64,000 nucleotides of DNA from MPNP01 sp965116235 (GTDB taxonomy: Bacteria > Pseudomonadota > Alphaproteobacteria > Rhodobacterales > Rhodobacteraceae). Where the stretch lies: positions 2,232,001 through 2,296,000 of the forward strand of contig OZ220496.1 of NCBI GenBank assembly GCA_965116235.1, read 5' to 3'. Both the position numbers and the translations under genes were made by a program. The notes under the pieces are model-generated. The model ran no database searches. It was not told the DNA's origin and saw only the letters and a list, made by a program, of their open reading frames with translations. Of this stretch, positions 18,587-27,114 are shown piece after piece; positions within the stretch are counted from its first letter, which is position 1; every line of letters begins with the position of its first letter.

Positions 18587-19549
18587 ATGCCCGAGATTAT
18601 AGGCTTCATCGGTTTGGGGAACGTAGGTGGTAAACTGGCCGAATCTTTGATTCGAAACAGTTGCAGTCTCAAGGTTTTTGACATTGACCCCAAACCCGTG
18701 AGCCACTTTAAAAACATTGGAGCCGAGCCGTGTTCTTCGCCCGCTGAAGTGGCAACCAAGTGTGATGTGCTCTTTACCTGCCTGCCATCGCCCAAGGTCT
18801 CCACCGAGGTTATGGAGGGGCCGGCTGGGGTGCTGGAAGGATTTTCAGCGGGCAAGATGTGGTGTGAAATGAGCACGACTGATGAAGTTGAACTCAAGCG
18901 GGTTGCAGGTCAAGTCGTACAAATCGGGGGACAGGCTGCCGACTGTCCCGTGTCCGGTGGATGTCACCGGGCTGCAAGCGGCAACATATCCATTTTTGCC
19001 GGATGCAAAAGAGAGATGTTCGAAAAAATTCTGCCGATTCTGACCAAGATGGGAAGAAAGATCCTGCATACGGGAGACCTGGGGTCGGCAACTGTGTTGA
19101 AACTGCTGACCAACTATCTTGCTTCCGCCAACCTGCTCAGTATCTGTGAAGCTCTGGCAACGGCAAAACTGAACGATATTGACCTGAATATGGCCTATGA
19201 AGCCATTCGGATTTCATCGGGCAACTCTTTTGTCCATGAAACCGAAAGTCAGGTTATTCTGAATGGCAGTCGCAACATCAACTTTACCATGGACTTGGTT
19301 GTCAAGGACGTTGGCCTGTTCCAGAACTTGGCCGACCGGGTTGGGCTAAAGTTGAACTTGTCACCACTTTTGGTAAGTGTCTTCAAACAGGCGGAAGCCA
19401 CCTATGGGGCCAAGGAATGGTCTCCCAATGTCATAAGGCTGTACGAAGATCAGGTTCATACCCAAATTCTGGGAAGGGGATTTCCACCAGAGATCATCGA
19501 CTCGGAGCCCGAAATTGACGGTGCCGAGGTTAAGATTCAATTTGAATAG
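18587..19549 (+). CDS. NAD(P)-dependent beta-hydroxyacid dehydrogenase family (3-hydroxyisobutyrate / tartronate-semialdehyde reductase type)
   Basis: A 320-residue oxidoreductase. The N-terminal nucleotide fold is GFIGLGNVGGKLAESLI, the substrate loop is CPVSGGCHRAASGNISIFAG, and the catalytic lysine lies in GSATVLKLLTNYLASANLL. The family oxidises or reduces short beta-hydroxyacids. Here it leads an operon with a TRAP transporter and a thiamine-diphosphate enzyme, so it probably acts on the imported acid or on the carboligase product. A Shine-Dalgarno (TTGAGGAGT) precedes the ATG. Exact substrate is not predictable. Confidence 0.85.
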   Translation: MPEIIGFIGLGNVGGKLAESLIRNSCSLKVFDIDPKPVSHFKNIGAEPCSSPAEVATKCDVLFTCLPSPKVSTEVMEGPAGVLEGFSAGKMWCEMSTTDEVELKRVAGQVVQIGGQAADCPVSGGCHRAASGNISIFAGCKREMFEKILPILTKMGRKILHTGDLGSATVLKLLTNYLASANLLSICEALATAKLNDIDLNMAYEAIRISSGNSFVHETESQVILNGSRNINFTMDLVVKDVGLFQNLADRVGLKLNLSPLLVSVFKQAEATYGAKEWSPNVIRLYEDQVHTQILGRGFPPEIIDSEPEIDGAEVKIQFE

Positions 19550-19597
19550 GTCACAAATCAGACATATAGTTGGAGGCCGAATAGATTAGGAGGAAGT

Positions 19598-20632
19598 ATG
19601 AAAGTTACCAAATTCTTATATGCTGTTGCTGCACTGACATTGGGCTTGAGCAGTCAGGCTCTCTTCGCCCAGGAGTACACGTTCAAGTTGCATCATTTGC
19701 TCGGCGCACAGGCTCCGGCTCAAACTCAGATGCTTGAACCTTGGGTCGAACAGGTCGAAGCCAACGCCAATGGGCGCATCAAAATTGAAATATTCCCTGC
19801 TATGAGTCTGGGAGGAACACCTCCAGAACTGGTTTCTCAAGCCCGAGATGGGGTTGTCGATCTGGTCTGGACCGTGAACGGTTACACTCCCGGGCTGTTT
19901 CCTAAAACTGAGGTCATGGAACTGCCAACTGTCTATGTCAACGACCCGAAGGCCGCGAACTTGGCCATGTATGATCTGTTCGAGTCCGAGTTCAAGGACG
20001 AATATGTTGGTCTTGAAGTCATGTTCCTGCATGTTCATGCGGGTCAGGGCATCCATATGAAAGACAAGCTGGTGCGGTCTCCGGCCGATATGGCCGGCTT
20101 GGACATGAGGATTCCGACTCGGACAGGAGCCTGGATCATTGAAGCCTTGGGCTCAAATCCTGTGCAAATGCCTGTGCCTGACCTGCCTCCGGCACTTCAG
20201 AAAGGAGTTGTGGACGGTGCATTCATCCCTTGGGAGATAATTCCCCCGCTGCAGTTGCATAACCAGACGCAGTATCAGATTGAAGGAACCAATATGACTC
20301 GGTTTGGCACGACCACCTTTCAGGTGTCCATGAATAAGGGAAGATGGGATGGCTTGCCGGCTGATGTTCAAAAGGCGTTCCGGGATGCGTCGGGCAAAGA
20401 CTGGTGGGGTCAGGTTGGTGACATTTGGCGAGCCAGCGATGATTTTGGAATCAATATGGCTGTTCAGAACGGCAATGAACATATTGTTCTGACCCAAGAG
20501 GAGACCGACGCATTCAATGCCGCCCTCTCCGGGGTAGTGGATCGATGGGTCTCTGAAGTCAATGAAAAAGGGATCGATGGAGACGATCTGGTTGCCAAGG
20601 CACGAGCGGCAACGGCGGCCAACAGCCACTGA
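19598..20632 (+). CDS. dctP: TRAP transporter solute-binding protein
   Basis: The periplasmic receptor of a TRAP transporter, 344 residues, with a signal peptide (MKVTKFLYAVAALTLGLSSQALFA, cleavage before QEYTF). DctP-fold features include FKLHHLLGAQAP, the ligand-arginine segment GLDMRIPTRTGAWIIEALGSNPVQMP and DLPPALQKGVVDGAFIPWEI. The arginine in the LDMRIPT-type segment normally binds the substrate carboxylate. AGGAGG lies eight bases upstream of the ATG, and the gene begins 48 bases after the dehydrogenase. Substrate is a small organic acid of unknown identity. Confidence 0.92.
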   Translation: MKVTKFLYAVAALTLGLSSQALFAQEYTFKLHHLLGAQAPAQTQMLEPWVEQVEANANGRIKIEIFPAMSLGGTPPELVSQARDGVVDLVWTVNGYTPGLFPKTEVMELPTVYVNDPKAANLAMYDLFESEFKDEYVGLEVMFLHVHAGQGIHMKDKLVRSPADMAGLDMRIPTRTGAWIIEALGSNPVQMPVPDLPPALQKGVVDGAFIPWEIIPPLQLHNQTQYQIEGTNMTRFGTTTFQVSMNKGRWDGLPADVQKAFRDASGKDWWGQVGDIWRASDDFGINMAVQNGNEHIVLTQEETDAFNAALSGVVDRWVSEVNEKGIDGDDLVAKARAATAANSH

Positions 20633-20653
20633 TCGGTTCTCAAGAAGGTCGGG

Positions 20654-21148
20654 ATGACAGCGATTGAGAAAATCACCCGATCCCTGATACATTACTGGGC
20701 AATAGGAGGAGGTATTCTCCTATTGGCCGTGGTGCTCGTCAACACAGCATCGATTGCTCTAGGCATATTCGGAGATCCGATACCGGGCGATGTCGAACTG
20801 ACCGAGATGGGTGTTGCCGTGAGCGTCTTTGCTTTCTTGCCTTATTGCCAGCTCCACTATGCCAACGTTACAGCTGACATTTTCACTTCCAGAGCTTCTC
20901 CTGCCTTCCTGAAAGCCGTTGAAGCGATCACCTCCGTTGTTGCAATGACCTTCGCCGTGTTGCTGGCGTGGTGGATGTACAAGGGCATGGTCGATCGTTA
21001 CAACTACGATTACACGAGTGCTGTGCTGCTCATACCCATGTGGATGCCGTATGTTCCCGTCCTCTTGTCGGTGATGCTCCTGTTTGTGGCCTCCACGATT
21101 ACCTTCAAGGACAATATACTGACTCTTTTTTCCAGACAGGCCACCTGA
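20654..21148 (+). CDS. dctQ: TRAP transporter small membrane subunit
   Basis: A 164-residue integral membrane protein with four hydrophobic segments, as expected for DctQ, which supports assembly of the large permease. The genes before and after encode DctP and DctM. Its stop codon TGA shares its last base with the dctM start (TGATG at 21146-21150), so the two are translationally coupled. It starts 21 bases after dctP. Confidence 0.88.
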   Translation: MTAIEKITRSLIHYWAIGGGILLLAVVLVNTASIALGIFGDPIPGDVELTEMGVAVSVFAFLPYCQLHYANVTADIFTSRASPAFLKAVEAITSVVAMTFAVLLAWWMYKGMVDRYNYDYTSAVLLIPMWMPYVPVLLSVMLLFVASTITFKDNILTLFSRQAT

Positions 21149-22500
21149 TGGATCCCATAACTCTGGGCATCATGGCCTTGGTTGTCTTGGTGCTCCTTAT
21201 CGGTTTGAGGCTGCCCATTGCCTATGCCATGATTCTGGTGGGCGGCGTTGGGATTGCGCTCGTCAACGGCCCCGCGCTGATCCTCAATCAATTGAAGACT
21301 CTGGCCTATTTTCAATTTTCGAAATACAGTCTGACCGTCGTCCCCATGTTTGTTCTTATGGGGTGCATGGCATCCAAAACCGGCTTGTCCACCGCCTTGT
21401 TCAGAGCAGGCAATGCCTGGTTCGGCTGGTTGCGAGGGGGAACAGCCATGGCCGTCATCGCGTCGTGCGCTGGCTTTGGGGCTGTGTGCGGCTCTTCTCT
21501 GGCCACGGTCAGCACCATGGGTCGAGTGGCCCTGCCTGAATTGAAGAAATACAAGTACTCGAATGCTCTGGCAACCGGTTCCGTTGCCGCTGGAGGAGTG
21601 CTGGGAATACTTATTCCGCCATCCGTTGTCCTGACAATTTACGCTATCATTGTCGAGGCCAACATTGTTTCGATGTTTCTGGCGGCCATCATTCCCGGAT
21701 TGCTGGCCACAGTGTTGTTCATCCTCACCGTGGCCGGATACGTCCTGTTTGTACCAGGCTCCGGTCCACGAGGGTCGGCCGTTGAGCGCGACGAGTTCAT
21801 GGCTGCCACGCGAGGAGTTGTACCGGTACTGATCATATTCCTGACGGTCATTGGAGGCATGTTCCTAGGATTTTACAATCCAACGCCAGGTGCGGCCGTT
21901 GGTGTCTTTCTGGTTTTTGCTTATGGCCTGATCAACCGGCAGCTGCAATGGGATGGAATAATCGAGGCGGTCAAGGAAACTGTTTCGACTACGGGAATGA
22001 TTTACCTCATTCTTCTTGGCGCGGAGTTGATGAAAATCTTTTTGGCACGAATAGGCCTTCCTCAAACTGCGGCGGTATGGATGATCGATTTGGGCATCTC
22101 CCCCATGGGAGTCATGATTCTGATTCTGTTCGGCCTGATCATCCTCGGATGCCTGATGGATAGCCTATCCATGATCCTTCTGGTCATCCCGTTTTTCTGG
22201 CCGATGCTTATTGAGATCAATGGCGGCATTTACCAGGGGGCCGAAGGAGCCGGTTTTGGCATGAGCACCGAAGAACTCAAGATATGGTTCGGAATCTTGG
22301 CCTTGATTGTCGTCGAATTGGGTCTGATCACGCCACCCGTCGGCCTGAATGTTTTCGTCATTTCCTCCCTGGCCAAGGACGTGCCGATGATCGAAACCTT
22401 CAAGGGGGTTGCTCCGTTCTTTTGCATTGAGATCATTCGTGTCGGGATAGTGTTCACTCTTCCGATTCTGACTCTCTGGCTCCCATCGCTGGGAAATTAG
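21148..22500 (+). CDS. dctM: TRAP transporter large permease
   Basis: The 450-residue sodium-coupled permease of the same TRAP system. It has about twelve hydrophobic segments and DctM landmarks such as GASMPIAY-like RLPIAYAMILVGG, AGFGAVCGSSLATVSTMGRVALPE, GGVLGILIPPSVVLTIYAI and ELGLITPPVGLNVFVIS. A longer frame opens upstream inside dctQ, but ATG 21148 overlaps the dctQ stop by one base and matches the family N-terminus. The gene ends 92 bases before the thiamine-diphosphate enzyme. Confidence 0.94.
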   Translation: MDPITLGIMALVVLVLLIGLRLPIAYAMILVGGVGIALVNGPALILNQLKTLAYFQFSKYSLTVVPMFVLMGCMASKTGLSTALFRAGNAWFGWLRGGTAMAVIASCAGFGAVCGSSLATVSTMGRVALPELKKYKYSNALATGSVAAGGVLGILIPPSVVLTIYAIIVEANIVSMFLAAIIPGLLATVLFILTVAGYVLFVPGSGPRGSAVERDEFMAATRGVVPVLIIFLTVIGGMFLGFYNPTPGAAVGVFLVFAYGLINRQLQWDGIIEAVKETVSTTGMIYLILLGAELMKIFLARIGLPQTAAVWMIDLGISPMGVMILILFGLIILGCLMDSLSMILLVIPFFWPMLIEINGGIYQGAEGAGFGMSTEELKIWFGILALIVVELGLITPPVGLNVFVISSLAKDVPMIETFKGVAPFFCIEIIRVGIVFTLPILTLWLPSLGN

Positions 22501-22592
22501 GCCGTTTCATGCTGCCCATCTCGCTGGATCAGGATATTGAACTTGAATGGCCAACATGCAGCGAGTAGCAGGCAATAGTTTGACAGGTGCGA

Positions 22593-24323
22593 ATGTCAGT
22601 TAGTTCTTCACCGCAGCGGCTCGATGGAACGACTTCGGTCGGAGGCTTGATTCTCCCACGCTTGAAGGCTCTGGGGGTTGATTGCGTTTATGCGAACTCC
22701 GGCACGGACTTTCCGCCGATCATTGAGGGTATTGCACAGGCCCAAAAGCAGGGCATTGAACTTCCAGAAGTCATGATCGTGTCTCATGAACACGCTGCAA
22801 TGGGCATGGCTTATGGCAACTACAAGCTCACCCGCCAACCCCAAGGGGTGATACTGCATACAAACGTGGGTTTGTCCAATGCAGCGACTGGAGCAATCAA
22901 TGCGTCAAGAGAAAATGTGCCCATCATCCTGATTTCGGGGCGAACGCCGGTGACCGAACACGGGCGTTTGGGTTCACGAACAGTGCCGATTGGTTGGGGA
23001 CAGGAAATGTTTGATCAAGCGGCAATGATTCGGGAGGTGTGCAAATGGGAATATGAGCTGCGCTTTCCGGAACAAATCGTGGAGTTGATCGATCGTGCTC
23101 ATTCGATTGCCAATTCAACGCCGAAAGGCCCAGTATATCTGTCCCTGCCTCGTGAAGTGCTGAGCATGGACGCTCTGTGGTCGTGGGGTTGGACGCCTCC
23201 ACGGTTTGCGCCGTACAGCACTGCACCTGCACCCCGGGCACTGGCAACCTTGGCCCAATGGATTGCACAAGCCAAGTTCCCCATCATGATCGCACAGAGA
23301 GGAACAGAGGGTACAGACTCCTTTGCAACCTTGAACTCCCTGGTTCAAGAGTTCGGGATTGGCGTGTGTTCATGGTGGGCAACGGGGTTGGCGGTGGCAT
23401 CGGACAATCCGTGCTATCTCGGCTCAGATCCTGACCCTTGGCTGTCCCGGTCTGATCTGGTCATTGTCCTGAATTCCATGGCACCGTGGTGGCCCGACCG
23501 ACACCCCGTATCGTCCCACGCAAAAATCGTTCACATGGGTCCGGACCCATTGTTTGCTCAAACACCCATTCGCAATTTTCGTTCTGACCTTTCGCTGGCC
23601 GGCGAGGCATCTGACTTGGTCGCTTTACTTGATCAGGAGATGCGTAAGCAAAAGGATGGTGTCGACAAGACCAGAATCAGGAAACGGGTAGTGAAGTTCA
23701 GGCAGGTGGAAAAAATCCAAGAACGCCGAGCAGCCTGTCTGTTGCAAGGCAAGACAAGCGGAGTGGTGACAAAGGATACGGTGTCTTGTGTTCTCGGTCA
23801 ATTGCTGAAAGGAAGTGACACGACCGTTTTCTCGGAACTGGGAGCCAATCTGGACCTGCTTGGTCGAACGCACCGTGATTCCTGGTTTCAGGAGCCATAT
23901 TCAGGTGGGTTGGGGTGGTCGTTCCCGGCCGCCTTGGGTGCAAAGCTGGCAAAAAAGGAAAAGCTGATTGTCGCAATGATGGGGGATGGATCATATCTTT
24001 TTTCCAATCCGGTGGTGTGTCATCAGGTTTCTGAGGCGCTTGGGATTCCCATTCTGGTCATCATCGTAAACAACGAAGAATGGGGAGCGGTTCGTCAGTC
24101 GGTTCTAGACATGTACCCGGACGGTTGTGCGGCCCGACTCAACAAGATGCCGTTGACCTCCCTGAGTCCTTCGCCGGATTTTTGCAAAATCGCTGAAAGT
24201 TGCCGATCATGGGCACGTCGGGTCGATACTTATGCCAAACTCTCGATCACGCTGGAGCAGGGAATCGAAGTCGTTACCCGGGAACATCGAACGGCCATGG
24301 TTGAGATTGCCATTCAGGGTTGA
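22593..24323 (+). CDS. Thiamine-diphosphate-requiring enzyme (acetolactate synthase-like)
   Basis: About 576 residues with the three-domain layout of the pyruvate oxidase/acetolactate synthase superfamily. The N-terminal PYR domain carries the activating glutamate in VSHEHAAMGMAYG. A central FAD/nucleotide-like domain follows, then the C-terminal PP domain with the metal motif MGDGSYLFSN...VIIVNNEEWG. The family covers carboligases and decarboxylases of 2-oxoacids; the subgroup is not one I recognise by name. As last gene after a dehydrogenase and a TRAP transporter, it likely processes the imported substrate. ATG 22593 is preferred over GTG 22587, two codons upstream. Confidence 0.82.
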   Translation: MSVSSSPQRLDGTTSVGGLILPRLKALGVDCVYANSGTDFPPIIEGIAQAQKQGIELPEVMIVSHEHAAMGMAYGNYKLTRQPQGVILHTNVGLSNAATGAINASRENVPIILISGRTPVTEHGRLGSRTVPIGWGQEMFDQAAMIREVCKWEYELRFPEQIVELIDRAHSIANSTPKGPVYLSLPREVLSMDALWSWGWTPPRFAPYSTAPAPRALATLAQWIAQAKFPIMIAQRGTEGTDSFATLNSLVQEFGIGVCSWWATGLAVASDNPCYLGSDPDPWLSRSDLVIVLNSMAPWWPDRHPVSSHAKIVHMGPDPLFAQTPIRNFRSDLSLAGEASDLVALLDQEMRKQKDGVDKTRIRKRVVKFRQVEKIQERRAACLLQGKTSGVVTKDTVSCVLGQLLKGSDTTVFSELGANLDLLGRTHRDSWFQEPYSGGLGWSFPAALGAKLAKKEKLIVAMMGDGSYLFSNPVVCHQVSEALGIPILVIIVNNEEWGAVRQSVLDMYPDGCAARLNKMPLTSLSPSPDFCKIAESCRSWARRVDTYAKLSITLEQGIEVVTREHRTAMVEIAIQG

Positions 24324-24573
24324 GTTGCGGCATGGTGCCGCAGGCTTGAGCCAATCAATCAGGATAGTGAAGTTTTCCGGTCATAATACGGTGCCTACTC
24401 GCTGGCGGCACTCATCGAGACGAGCCAGCACCAAACGATTGGGACGCATTGTCGACGTGAGGTGACAAGACTGTGCCCGGAGGAAGTTTCCTCAGCGCAT
24501 GCCAAACGCCTGACAGAACGGCCTGGCAACGACCTTCGGTCGGTTCACCAACTGCAAAGTTGGCGGTTTCTCT

Positions 24574-25746
24574 CTATGAGTATGGAAGACCGGTGTAGTT
24601 TTCCGAGAATACGGCCTGCATGTGCTGCGAGTCCTGCAAATGGGCGAGCTCGCTGACCATTATTTTCTCGTCAAAATCGGATTGCGATGATGTCGGGTGA
24701 AGCATTGTGGTCATCCACCAGCTGAAACGCATCGTCTTCCAGACTCTTGTCAGGGCTTTGTAAGAGTATTCCTCAATGGCTTGCCAGTCGTTGTCTTCAT
24801 AGTAACGCATCAAGGCCTCGTGAACATAAAAAACATCCGAAACGGCCAGATTGAGGCCTTTGGCCCCGGTTGGGGGCACGATATGAGCGGCGTCACCACA
24901 CAGTAGCAGCCGCCCGTCTCGCATGGTATTGGCCACATATGCTCGCAGCGGGGCCAGGGATTTCTCAATGGAATCTCCCGTGGTCATGGTATCACTGACA
25001 GCACTTGGCAACCGCAACTTCAACTCGTTCCAAAATCGTTCGTCGGACCAGTTGTCCACGTTGTCTTCAACAGGAACTTGAATGTAATATCGTGACAACG
25101 CATGCGACCGCATTGAGGCTAAGGCAAATCCTCTTGGGCTTCGGCTATAGATCAGCTCCTCGCGCGCCGGAGGGGTTTCGGAAAGTATTCCAAGCCAGCC
25201 AAATGGCAACTGGACATGGTTCAACGGACTCCGATTGGCCCGGATGGTCTTATTGCTGATGCCATGAAAGCCATCACAGCCCACCACAAATTCACAGGAA
25301 ACCGTTCGGGTCTGACCAGCATGCTCAAAGTGGACGCGGGGTTTTTGGCCTTCGTGTCCTTGGATGCCTTGTACCTTGGCCTCATGCAGAATGTGAACCT
25401 CATTCTGATCCAAGGCCTTGTACAGGTCCCGGGTAACTTCCGTTTGTCCATAGACGGTCACCCATTTTCTGGTCAGCTTCTTGAAGTCGACGCGAAAGAG
25501 ATCGGAACCGTTTGAGAGATAGACTCCGTGATGAGTCAGACCCTCTTGCAACAATCGCTTTCCCAGACCAATTTCAACCAGTTGGTTGACCGTACCGGTT
25601 TCCAGCACACCGGCTCTGATCCGCGAAAGAACGTATTGCCGGGTTCTTTGCTCCAAAACAAGAACTTCGATGTTTTGGGCGGCAAGCTTGGAAGCCAGCA
25701 ACAGGCCGGACGGCCCGCCGCCAACAATTACGACTTGGACGTGCAA
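24574..25746 (-). CDS. pobA: 4-hydroxybenzoate 3-monooxygenase
   Basis: PobA hydroxylates 4-hydroxybenzoate to protocatechuate with NADPH, O2 and FAD. The 390-residue length is typical. Motifs: the FAD fold VVIVGGGPSGLLLASKL, the PobA-characteristic RIRAGVLETGTVNQL, the GCDGFHG block (DG motif) and the second FAD motif CGDAAHIVPPTGAKGLNLA. It converges with the thiamine-diphosphate enzyme across a 250-base gap with no gene. No pca genes are nearby and no adjacent PobR-type regulator is visible. Confidence 0.93.
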   Translation of the reverse strand: MHVQVVIVGGGPSGLLLASKLAAQNIEVLVLEQRTRQYVLSRIRAGVLETGTVNQLVEIGLGKRLLQEGLTHHGVYLSNGSDLFRVDFKKLTRKWVTVYGQTEVTRDLYKALDQNEVHILHEAKVQGIQGHEGQKPRVHFEHAGQTRTVSCEFVVGCDGFHGISNKTIRANRSPLNHVQLPFGWLGILSETPPAREELIYSRSPRGFALASMRSHALSRYYIQVPVEDNVDNWSDERFWNELKLRLPSAVSDTMTTGDSIEKSLAPLRAYVANTMRDGRLLLCGDAAHIVPPTGAKGLNLAVSDVFYVHEALMRYYEDNDWQAIEEYSYKALTRVWKTMRFSWWMTTMLHPTSSQSDFDEKIMVSELAHLQDSQHMQAVFSENYTGLPYS

Positions 25747-25805
25747 TTCAGCCTCGAATTATCCGTGAAGAGCAGACCGTTGAAGGACTATGAAATCAAG
25801 AGAGG

Positions 25806-26363
25806 TTAATGCCCTTTCCACTTGATGGAGCAGCCGATTGAAGGAGTTTGATGTCGCGGGCCGTTGCCAGTGGCGATGATTTGCTTCATTGCGATGACCA
25901 GATCACGGTCTCTTTGGTCACTCAATGAACCGGTGCTTCCGGCATCGTCAAGTCGTCCGCGGTAGTTGAGTTCAAGATCCGAATTGAAACCAAAAAAATC
26001 CGGTGTGCATTGCGCGTTGTAAGCCTTGGCAACAGCTTGTGATTCATCATGCAGATAAGGAAAAGGCAACTTGTGGGCCGAGACAAATTCAGTCATTCTT
26101 TCGAATGAATCGGCGGGGTAGGTCGTGGCGTCGTTTGAACAGATGGCTGCAATCTTGACGCCGACCGTCATAAGTTCGCGACAGTCGAATGCCAGCCGTT
26201 CCATTGCCGCAATGACATAGGGGCAATGATTGCAAATGAACATGATGAGGACAGCCGTTCCATCGGTCAGGTCGTCCAGAGAAACGACTGAGCCATCGGT
26301 TGATGGCAACTCAAAATCTCTCGCTTGCCAGCCAAACTCGCACACGGGTGGTCGAACAGCCAT
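25806..26363 (-). CDS. Thioredoxin-fold (AhpC/TSA-like) protein
   Basis: A 185-residue thioredoxin-fold protein. The active site reads FICNHCPYVIAAMERLA, a CxxC with an N-H centre that marks a specific, poorly studied group of AhpC/TSA-like proteins in proteobacteria. The N-terminus WQARDFELPSTDGSVVSLDDL and the later PYLHDESQAVAKAYNAQCTPDFFGF are typical of this group. ATG 26363 has GGAG upstream, while a frame reaching 26417 would run into rpe. Likely a cytoplasmic thiol reductase or peroxidase-like protein; the reaction is not known. Confidence 0.85.
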   Translation of the reverse strand: MAVRPPVCEFGWQARDFELPSTDGSVVSLDDLTDGTAVLIMFICNHCPYVIAAMERLAFDCRELMTVGVKIAAICSNDATTYPADSFERMTEFVSAHKLPFPYLHDESQAVAKAYNAQCTPDFFGFNSDLELNYRGRLDDAGSTGSLSDQRDRDLVIAMKQIIATGNGPRHQTPSIGCSIKWKGH

Positions 26364-26391
26364 TGTAAACTCCAAAATCTTACATGGTAGA

Positions 26392-27090
26392 CTATGCTGG
26401 GGCGGAATGCAAACCAAGTGCGGCTGAAGTCAGACGATCTATGTTTGCCTTGTATGTATCCGGTTGATCGGGGTGACCATGAGCAAAGACGGATGTGCCG
26501 GCCACGAGCACGTTGGCTCCGGCAGCAGCAATCTCGCCGGCATTGTGAACCGTCACCCCGCCATCGACTTGAAGATGGATATCCCTCGGTCCGATCAGGT
26601 CGGACAGCCTTGCGATCTTGTTCAGTTGGCTTGATATGAATTTCTGTCCACCCCAACCCGGATTGACGGTCATAACGCAGACCAGATCAACGAGATCAAG
26701 CACTTCTTCCACCATTGTCACCGGAGTCCCGGGGTTAATGGCGACTCCGGCCTTGACGTTTGATGCCGTGATGGTCTGAATGTCCCTGAGCAGATGCGGG
26801 CTGGCCTCACAGTGAATGGTGACGATGTCGGCGCCGCTATCCAGAAAAGCGTCCAGGAGGCCGGTAATTGGCGTGATCATCAGATGTACATCGATTATGC
26901 CCTGCACATATTTCCGCAAAGCCGAAACAACGGCGGGTCCAATGGTCAGGTTCGGCACAAAGTGCCCGTCCATGACGTCAACGTGAATCCAATTGCCGCC
27001 AGCCTTCTGGAGGGCGGAACACTCGGCCCCCAGATTGGCGAAGTCGGCACTCAGAATGGACGGGGCAATCGTGATGTTTCGGGAATTCAT
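26392..27090 (-). CDS. rpe: Ribulose-phosphate 3-epimerase
   Basis: Interconverts ribulose-5-phosphate and xylulose-5-phosphate in the pentose phosphate pathway. At 232 residues it shows the TIM barrel with IAPSILSADFANLG, WIHVDVMDGHFVPNLTIG (metal ligands), DVHLMI, VMTVNPGWGGQKFI and LQVDGGVTVHNAGE. All catalytic residues expected for the family are present. It lies 28 bases upstream of the thioredoxin-fold gene and 24 bases downstream of acs, so the three may share a transcript. Confidence 0.96.
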   Translation of the reverse strand: MNSRNITIAPSILSADFANLGAECSALQKAGGNWIHVDVMDGHFVPNLTIGPAVVSALRKYVQGIIDVHLMITPITGLLDAFLDSGADIVTIHCEASPHLLRDIQTITASNVKAGVAINPGTPVTMVEEVLDLVDLVCVMTVNPGWGGQKFISSQLNKIARLSDLIGPRDIHLQVDGGVTVHNAGEIAAAGANVLVAGTSVFAHGHPDQPDTYKANIDRLTSAALGLHSAPA

Positions 27091-27114
27091 CAGTTCTTGA
27101 ATTCACAAGGAGTC

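Noticed and set aside
18013..18897. Long minus-strand frame with EEEGFEPSVE-like and GGGIRTLGGV-like motifs
   Set aside because: It runs antisense through tRNA-Ser(TGA); these peptide strings are well-known false ORFs made by serine tRNA genes. It also overlaps the promoter and start of the dehydrogenase.
20968..21148. Upstream extension of dctM inside dctQ
   Set aside because: dctQ is intact in another frame and the TGATG overlap sets the dctM start.
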